Of a DNA stretch of 64,000 nt, positions 58,906 through 64,000 are shown piece by piece. The stretch's first letter is position 1. Each line of letters begins with the position of its first letter. The translations under genes and the position numbers were made by a program. Source of the DNA: Photobacterium sp. GJ3. Lineage in GTDB: Bacteria > Pseudomonadota > Gammaproteobacteria > Enterobacterales > Vibrionaceae. The notes beneath the pieces were generated by a model. That model did no database searches and had not been told where the DNA came from. It worked only from the letters and a program-made list of their open reading frames with translations. The stretch covers positions 372,001 to 436,000 of the forward strand of contig NZ_CP073578.1 in NCBI RefSeq assembly GCF_018199995.1, written 5' to 3'.

Positions 58906-59625
58906 TTAATTCTCTTCGATATCGCCGCAGAAGCGGTAACCTTCGCCATGAATCGTGGCAATGATTTCCGGTGTGTCTGAGACAGATTCAAAGTGCTTAC
59001 GAATCCGGCGAATCGTGACATCCACGGTGCGGTCATGTGGTTTCAGATCACGACCGGTCATTTTCTTCAGCAGTTCTGCACGGGTCTGAATTTTGCCCGG
59101 GTTTTCGCAGAAATGCAGCAGCGCACGGAACTCAGAACGTGGCAGCTTGAATTGATCACCACTTGGACTGACCAGAGAGCGGCTGTTGAGCTCCAGAGAC
59201 CAGCCATTAAATTCATAACGCTCCACCAGACGACGATCTTCAGCCGCCAAGCCCTGACTCATGGCGCGGGTCAGCAGATTTCGAGCGCGAATGGTCAGCT
59301 CACGAGGGTTGAAAGGTTTCGTGATGTAATCATCCGCACCAATTTCCAGACCCAGAATTTTATCGACTTCATTATCGCGGCCGGTCAGGAACATCAACGC
59401 CATATCGCCTTGCTCACGCAGTTCACGAGCCAGCAGCAGACCATTTTTACCTGGCAGGTTGATATCCATAATGACCAGGTGTACAGAATGTTCTGACAGT
59501 ATCTTGTGCATTTCAGCACCATCACTGGCTTCCAAAACTGTGTACCCTTCAGCCTCGAAGATGCTTTTCAGGGTGTTACGGGTGACTTGCTCGTCTTCTA
59601 CAATTAGAATGTGAGGGGTTTGCAT
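58906..59625 (-). CDS. arcA: response regulator ArcA
   Basis: 239 residues. N-terminal receiver with phospho-acceptor Asp54 ([13 protein letters not shown]) and the KPFN lysine loop, and a C-terminal OmpR/PhoB-type winged helix ([17 protein letters not shown] ... [15 protein letters not shown]). Represses aerobic respiration and TCA genes under low oxygen when phosphorylated by ArcB, encoded convergently next to it. Nearly the same length as E. coli ArcA (238). Preceded by an AT-rich region with a hairpin in its leader. Confidence 0.96.
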   Translation of the reverse strand: MQTPHILIVEDEQVTRNTLKSIFEAEGYTVLEASDGAEMHKILSEHSVHLVIMDINLPGKNGLLLARELREQGDMALMFLTGRDNEVDKILGLEIGADDYITKPFNPRELTIRARNLLTRAMSQGLAAEDRRLVERYEFNGWSLELNSRSLVSPSGDQFKLPRSEFRALLHFCENPGKIQTRAELLKKMTGRDLKPHDRTVDVTIRRIRKHFESVSDTPEIIATIHGEGYRFCGDIEEN

Positions 59626-60034
59626 TGGCAGTACCTAATTACTCAAAACGGAAACTGGTCTAACATAGAATATTTCAATTCTATAAAAATAATTCGATCA
59701 CAGGCAAAGTAACAGAACTGTTGCAGTTTGCATTCGTCTTATCCACTACCTGTTGGTACGCCATCCTCATTTCTCAGCAGGGCTGCCCCTCAACTGAAAA
59801 ACCCGATTGTTACGGAACTGGCTACAATTTCCCTTGGATGCACACGATTGTATGCATTTAACAGCGTACTAACAATATGATTTTATTGTATTGCGCCCGG
59901 TTTTTTTCGAATTCACCGTGACATCTTAGCCTGACACAGACAGTATCTTATTGTTATAGCTCAAACAATTTGTTGTTTCAGCAATGAAATGCAGCTGTTA
60001 AAACTTTCTTGAACTTGAACAGGAATCTAACTTG
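59626..60034. other. divergent intergenic region arcA / DUF3293-rraA
   Basis: About 410 AT-rich bases with no gene. An 8-bp hairpin (59838-59857, arms atgcacac / gtatgcat, one wobble on the minus strand) lies in the arcA leader. T-tracts and A-tracts near 59890-59960 suggest promoters for both genes. No named regulator site can be supported. Confidence 0.5.
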
Positions 60035-61009
60035 ATGGTGGCCAATCAACCACGCAAAGACAGTTTTGTGATATCTGCATTGTCAACGGCAGCACCCGCT
60101 GAACACTGGCAAAGCTATCAGGACATTCTGTTCCGGGCCGTTCAACTGCCTGAATTCAAATCGTTCGCTATTTTAACAGCATTTAATCCCGAAAGTATTG
60201 TGCTCAGTTGTAAAGAAAATCGTCGGCGGCAGGACCAGTTGGCCGCGGAACTGGAGGCGGCTGGATATGTCGTCGCCCCAGTGGATTGCAGTGCGCCTGA
60301 CGGCAACTGGCATGAACCCAGTCTGGCCGTTGCAACCGATTTGAAATCTGCCTGTGAGATAGCTTTACGCTGGCGACAAAATGCCATCTACTGGGTTGAA
60401 AAGGGTCAGTTACATCTGGTGCCCGTCTTGCTGGATGAGCAGGGTTTCTCCCAAATTGTCATGGGGCCCTGGCTGTCCTACCTTCGAATTCATGGATCAG
60501 AGGAAAGGAGTTGTGAGATGAAAGATTTATTACCGGATTTGTGTGACCACTATGAGGAAGAAGTGCGTTGGTTGCCTCTGGTGCACCGGGACTTCGGTGG
60601 AAAATCGGTTTTTTATGGTGAAGTGGTCACGTTACGCTGTTTTGAAGACAACAGTTTAGTGCGTGAAATTCTCAGCGAAGATGGCACAGGGAAAGTACTG
60701 GTGATTGATGGACATGGCTCTCTGAATCGCGCGCTGCTGGGAGATCAGCTGGCATTGATGGCCATCCAGAACAATTGGGAAGGCGTTGTGGTCAACGGGG
60801 CTGTGCGTGATGTCGTGACGCTGGGTGAGCTGGCACTCGGTGTCAAAGCGATTTCAGCCTGCCCGTTTAAAACTGAAAAGCGCCAGACCGGAGACCGGAA
60901 TGTCACGCTCACAGTAGCGCATACGCTGGTGTATCCGGGGGATACGCTGTATGCCGATCCCAATGGCATTTTACTGAGTAAAACGCCGCTGGATTTATCG
61001 GTGTTCTGA
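60035..61009 (+). CDS. DUF3293 domain fused in frame to RraA
   Basis: 324 residues from the ATG at 60035. Residues about 15-150 form a DUF3293 domain (SFAILTAFNPES ... RRRQDQLAAELEAAGY ... LKSACEIALRWRQNAIYWVEKGQL), function unknown. Residues 162-324 are a complete RraA. No stop codon separates them in the sequence given, but a strong internal ribosome binding site and ATG mark a separate rraA start at 60518. It may be a true fusion, a gene pair with read-through, or a tenth homopolymer under-call (a G4 run lies just before the junction, 60463-60466). Confidence 0.6.
   Translation: MVANQPRKDSFVISALSTAAPAEHWQSYQDILFRAVQLPEFKSFAILTAFNPESIVLSCKENRRRQDQLAAELEAAGYVVAPVDCSAPDGNWHEPSLAVATDLKSACEIALRWRQNAIYWVEKGQLHLVPVLLDEQGFSQIVMGPWLSYLRIHGSEERSCEMKDLLPDLCDHYEEEVRWLPLVHRDFGGKSVFYGEVVTLRCFEDNSLVREILSEDGTGKVLVIDGHGSLNRALLGDQLALMAIQNNWEGVVVNGAVRDVVTLGELALGVKAISACPFKTEKRQTGDRNVTLTVAHTLVYPGDTLYADPNGILLSKTPLDLSVF
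60518..61009 (+). CDS. rraA: RraA, RNase E activity regulator (probable independent start)
   Basis: 163 residues from ATG 60518, preceded by AAAGGAG at 7 bases, the best ribosome binding site in the region. Begins MKDLLPDLCDHYEEEVRWL and carries the RraA trimer fold blocks KVLVIDGHGSLNRALLGDQLA, NWEGVVVNGAVRDV and LYADPNGILLS. E. coli RraA is 161 residues. Binds RNase E and dampens RNA decay. In frame with the upstream DUF3293 segment. Confidence 0.85.
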   Translation: MKDLLPDLCDHYEEEVRWLPLVHRDFGGKSVFYGEVVTLRCFEDNSLVREILSEDGTGKVLVIDGHGSLNRALLGDQLALMAIQNNWEGVVVNGAVRDVVTLGELALGVKAISACPFKTEKRQTGDRNVTLTVAHTLVYPGDTLYADPNGILLSKTPLDLSVF

Positions 61010-61055
61010 TGAGGACATGACGCGCCCCCGAGTCGAGGGGGCATTGCTGTGATGG

Positions 61056-61514
61056 TCAAAACCGATAGCCAATGCCTAACTGGTAGACTTGTTCTAAGGC
61101 TTCGTAATCCATGGTGGCGTGCAGGTTCACTTTTTCCGTCAATTCATACTGACTGCTGACTTCAACCCCCAGCCGGGTATCCTGGGCCACTCGTTCCGAT
61201 GTCAGAGCGCTTTGCAGGCTGATTTTCGGGCTGAAACTGTATTTCACGCCCGACAGCAGGCCACGGGTGGCAGATTGACTTTGGGTCCCGCTTTTCAGGC
61301 GGGTACTGACATAGAGTTGGGTCGAGGAGGTGAGCGCATAGGCATAGCCACTATCGATCTGCCAGAGATCAAATTGTTCTGCACTTCGCGATTGAGAGTC
61401 CAGAAACCAGCCGGAAGAGAAAACTGGCACTGGGGGGGGCTCTGCCTCAGAGGCCAGTGTCGGCGAGGCGAGGCAGAGCAGGCAGAAAAGGTGCCAGTAT
61501 TTCATCTTCATCAT
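61056..61514 (-). CDS. small outer membrane beta-barrel-like protein, unknown function
   Basis: 152 residues with a signal peptide (FCLLCLASPTLA-SEAEP). The rest alternates hydrophobic and polar residues in strand-length units (YAYALTSSTQLYVSTRL, GVKYSFSPKISLQSALT, GVEVSSQYELTEKVNLHATMDY) and ends in an aromatic residue (LGIGYRF), the usual beta-barrel C-terminal signature. No known family recognised. The ATG at 61505 is better spaced from the AGGG ribosome binding site than the first ATG at 61514. A GC-rich hairpin (gccccc / gggggc, 61024-61042) separates it from the convergent rraA. Confidence 0.65.
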   Translation of the reverse strand: MMKMKYWHLFCLLCLASPTLASEAEPPPVPVFSSGWFLDSQSRSAEQFDLWQIDSGYAYALTSSTQLYVSTRLKSGTQSQSATRGLLSGVKYSFSPKISLQSALTSERVAQDTRLGVEVSSQYELTEKVNLHATMDYEALEQVYQLGIGYRF

Positions 61515-61637
61515 CCCTGTAATTCATCATCGCCGGATCTTCCGATCTTGTCTTTCGTTTATATTAGGCCAGAACCATGACAGGATTCGGGCAATCTCGG
61601 CTCTGAATACGACTTACACGGCAGAATGCGGGAAAGA

Positions 61638-63356
61638 TCAAATTCTGGTCAGTCTGTGCTCCGATTTGTACGGGAAAACATCTTCCACCTGTCCCTGAAC
61701 AATATTGCTCTGCAGTTGCTGCCAATAGGCCGGATCAAACAGATCGCTGTGCAGTTCATCAAATAATGCCCGTACTTTCGGATTGATCAGTAAAAAGGTA
61801 CGGAATTCTTCCGGAAACACATCATTGGTGCCAACGCTGTACCAGGGCTCAGCGGACAGTTCATCTTCCGGAAAGCGCGGCGGTGGGATACGACGAAAGT
61901 TAATCTCAGTCATATAGCTGATTTCATCATAGTCGTAGAACACCACGCGTTTATGACGGGTAACGCCAAAGTTTTTGAAGAGCATATCTCCGGGGAAAAT
62001 ATTGGCGGCCGCCAGTTGTTTGATGGCTTTTCCGTATTCGTCGACTGCGTGACGGAGTTCGTCATCGTTCGCCTGTTCAATATACAGATTGAACGGGATC
62101 ATCCGCCGCTCAATATACAGATGCCGGATGATCACTTTCTCGTCTGTCACAATCAGGCTGGAGGGGGCTTCCTGCCGGAGTTCTTCCAGCAGGGTGTCAC
62201 TGAAACGGTGGCGATCAAAACTGAAGTTACGGTATTCCTGCGTATCGGCCATTCGTCCAACCCGGTCGTGCTCTTTGACCAGTTTGTATTTTTCCCGGAC
62301 TGTCGCACGATTCATTTCTTTTTGTGGGGCGAATTTGTCTTTAATCACTTTGAAGACAAAGCCATAAGATGGCAGCGTGAAAACACTCATCACCATGCCT
62401 TTGATGCCCGGGGCTAGAATGAATTCATCGTCCGATTGTTCCAAATGATGCAGAAATTCCCGGTACAGCTCTGTTTTGCCATGTTTCTGGCAACCAATCG
62501 CGGTGTATAGCTCGGCATGGGTTTTGTTGGGCAGTAATTCGCTGAGAAAGCGAACCAGTGCTGCCGGGGCCGGGGCATACACCATGAAGTAGGAGCGGGC
62601 GAAACCAAAAACGATACTGACATCGTCCACATGACATAAGCAGGCATCAAGATGAATCTGGCGATCCGGTGTCGTCAGTACGGGAAGCACCAGCGGAATC
62701 CGGGTGTCATCGGCCAGCAATAAACGCCCAATCAGGTAAGCGGCTTTATTGCGATAAAACGGTTCTTTAATGAGCTCGAGCCTGGCCTGCTGTATTGCTT
62801 CTGCACCGAATTCGCGTTCCAGACGCTGAACGAGCAGATCAATGTCCCGCGTTTTGTCTTGCCATTGCAGGGTAAACGGAGTTTCGTCCATCATCCGTTC
62901 AAACAGAAAGTGCGGGCCATTGGGCGACTGATACAGCCGGGTGAGGGCCGTGGGATAAGGGGCAATCCGTCCGGTCTGAGAGCTGTGTACGAAAAGTTTG
63001 TCCCGGTTAATATCCCGGTGGTCGAAAATACGGCAATAGACTGAATTAAAAAAGCTTTCAGCGATATCGTATCTGGGGTAATCCAGCAGCAAATCTTCAT
63101 AGGATGCTTTGACCGCCGTGAGAAATTCACGGTTTGCGTACTGTTTCCCCAGCATGATCTGGATCTGGCGGCTGACCAGTTCCACATGATGGTCATAAAA
63201 ATTAATGCGTTGCTTCAAGGCCTGGTGTACGGACAACCATTCCTGATTTTCGAACCTTTCCTGTGCGCCGGCCGTGACATCCAGAAAACGGCCGTACATG
63301 GCATCAAAGCCTTGGAGTATGGTATGCGCAACCAGCTGTTCCATTGCTGCGGTCAT
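61638..63356 (-). CDS. aceK: isocitrate dehydrogenase kinase/phosphatase AceK
   Basis: 572 residues, normal length. Phosphorylates and dephosphorylates isocitrate dehydrogenase to switch carbon between the TCA cycle and the glyoxylate shunt (EC 2.7.11.5). Conserved blocks include the regulatory N-terminal helical domain, [26 protein letters not shown] (kinase ATP loop and lysine), and [24 protein letters not shown] with the catalytic Asp/Asn residues. Stand-alone, not next to aceBA. Divergent from the thr operon. Confidence 0.95.
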   Translation of the reverse strand: MTAAMEQLVAHTILQGFDAMYGRFLDVTAGAQERFENQEWLSVHQALKQRINFYDHHVELVSRQIQIMLGKQYANREFLTAVKASYEDLLLDYPRYDIAESFFNSVYCRIFDHRDINRDKLFVHSSQTGRIAPYPTALTRLYQSPNGPHFLFERMMDETPFTLQWQDKTRDIDLLVQRLEREFGAEAIQQARLELIKEPFYRNKAAYLIGRLLLADDTRIPLVLPVLTTPDRQIHLDACLCHVDDVSIVFGFARSYFMVYAPAPAALVRFLSELLPNKTHAELYTAIGCQKHGKTELYREFLHHLEQSDDEFILAPGIKGMVMSVFTLPSYGFVFKVIKDKFAPQKEMNRATVREKYKLVKEHDRVGRMADTQEYRNFSFDRHRFSDTLLEELRQEAPSSLIVTDEKVIIRHLYIERRMIPFNLYIEQANDDELRHAVDEYGKAIKQLAAANIFPGDMLFKNFGVTRHKRVVFYDYDEISYMTEINFRRIPPPRFPEDELSAEPWYSVGTNDVFPEEFRTFLLINPKVRALFDELHSDLFDPAYWQQLQSNIVQGQVEDVFPYKSEHRLTRI

Positions 63357-63763
63357 GCCGGATCCCTCCGATATTGATTTATAGTTTTCATGCTCCGGCC
63401 TGATTTCTATCCGGCTCGGGAGGGGTCTGAGGCCGGTATCGTAACACCACCGTCCTGAGACCTGACTGGGCTTTCAACTGCGATTCTTTTCTGGGATTTC
63501 CCAAAAGGAATCAAAACGCTTTCGGGACCGTGTCCCTGTCGACTTACTATGCTATGGCAATGAGTTTCCTGCAAATATTGAAACGTGTTTCCATCTAATT
63601 TTATGTGACTTAATTATTCTTTGTGGAAATAATCCATTCTCAGACAAAAAAGTTGTATTTGAAGAAAGGAAAAAATTATTCACTAGTCAGTGTTGACTCT
63701 GTTTCATCAATCGGGTAAACGTAAAGAACACACAACATGAAGATAATCATTTAATAAAAAAAC
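63357..63763. other. divergent intergenic region aceK / thr operon
   Basis: About 400 bases with no gene. A 31-bp imperfect inverted repeat lies at 63482-63512 (gattctttt...aaaaggaatc). A TTGACT hexamer at 63693-63698 with a 17-base gap to TAAACG (63716-63721) is a possible thr promoter, with the leader ORF starting 43 bases further on. Confidence 0.5.
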
Positions 63764-63832
63764 ATGAAGAAGACGCTGATCGGCACCACCACCACGATTA
63801 TTACCGGCACAACCAGTGTTGGGGCGGGCTGA
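63764..63832 (+). CDS. thrL: thr operon leader peptide
   Basis: 22 residues: MKKTLIGTTTTIITGTTSVG then AG and TGA. Eight threonine and three isoleucine codons, packed between residues 4 and 17, followed 18 bases later by a terminator hairpin, so ribosome stalling at low charged tRNA-Thr or tRNA-Ile would prevent termination. Confidence 0.93.
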   Translation: MKKTLIGTTTTIITGTTSVGAG

Positions 63833-63850
63833 TACGCGCAAGATTTTAAA

Positions 63851-63884
63851 AAAAGCCCGCACTCCAGAGTGCGGGCTTTTTTTT
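63851..63884 (+). terminator. thr operon attenuator
   Basis: Terminator with stem aaaagcccgcact / agtgcgggctttt, loop CCAG, followed by more T. It lies between thrL and thrA. An antiterminator could form between the threonine-codon region and the 5' arm; the alternative pairing was not computed. Confidence 0.93.
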
Positions 63885-63987
63885 CACCATGATTTTTTAG
63901 AGTTAAGGACATGTTTTTCCGGTGAAAAGCATAAAACCCGGAATAAACTTGTCAGGACAGTTCAAATTAACGGAAGTGGAGTAGGGA

Positions 63988-64000
63988 ATGCGAGTGCTTA
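63988..64000 (+). CDS. thrA: aspartokinase I / homoserine dehydrogenase I, start only
   Basis: ATG CGA GTG CTT (MRVL), the N-terminus of enteric ThrA, with GGAGTAGGG just upstream and positioned after the thr attenuator. Only four codons are in the window, so the identification rests on the leader and attenuator. Confidence 0.8.

Overview
The window is chromosomal DNA from a gammaproteobacterium of the family Vibrionaceae, most likely Photobacterium. This is inferred from gene content and order, not from a database search. The main pointers are the ChiS/chitin-oligosaccharide operon in the Vibrio arrangement, two tandem glutamate synthase operons of different lineages, the diguanylate cyclase-arcB-arcA-rraA-aceK-thr neighbourhood, and the hemL-erpA / mtnN-btuF-TRIC neighbourhood shared with enteric bacteria. 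There is no phage, plasmid, IS element, CRISPR array, rRNA or tRNA that I can recognise. Nearly all the DNA is core metabolism and regulation. Layout: 0-2 kb holds the end of a GFA-family gene and a tsdB-tsdA thiosulfate dehydrogenase operon. 2-6 kb holds a chemoreceptor, a 59-residue small gene and a D-Ala-D-Ala ligase. 6-12.4 kb is a gluconate module: TRAP transporter dctPQM, gluconokinase, 6-phosphogluconate dehydrogenase and a GntR/LacI regulator, with a candidate GntR operator in front. 12.5-27.2 kb (minus strand) is the chitin oligosaccharide system: chiS, binding protein, ABC transporter, GH9 glucosaminidase, glucosamine kinase and GH20 hexosaminidase. 27.4-41.3 kb is mixed housekeeping: rsmC, AI-2E permease, cytochrome P460, hemL, erpA, mepM, tyrS, a flavodoxin / questin-oxidase-like / VOC operon, dedA, a TRIC channel gene, btuF, a CbiB-like gene and mtnN. 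41.4-53.8 kb holds the two glutamate synthase operons. 54.4-59.6 kb holds a diguanylate cyclase, arcB and arcA. 60-64 kb holds DUF3293-RraA, a small outer membrane protein, aceK, the thr leader with its attenuator, and the start of thrA. How they work together: chitin-derived disaccharides are sensed through the binding protein and ChiS, imported by the ABC transporter and split and phosphorylated in the cytosol. Gluconate is imported by TRAP and fed to the oxidative pentose phosphate pathway. ArcB/ArcA give respiratory control. AceK sets the glyoxylate-shunt branch, and GltBD feeds amino acid synthesis upstream of the threonine operon. A striking technical feature is that nine genes, including the essential hemL, each carry one frameshift, and each is repaired by adding one G or C to a G/C homopolymer run. 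This pattern points to sequencing under-calls rather than gene decay. These genes are annotated over their full repaired span. The most interesting biological signals are: a pair of inverted ~161-bp foldback (MITE-like) repeats, each beginning in the stop codon of its upstream gene; 30-bp-phased direct repeats in the chitin operon promoter region (candidate ChiS sites); an in-frame DUF3293-RraA fusion with an internal ribosome binding site; a structured leader before the second gltB; phased 18-bp repeats before the VOC operon; and a G8 tract at the chemoreceptor start codon.
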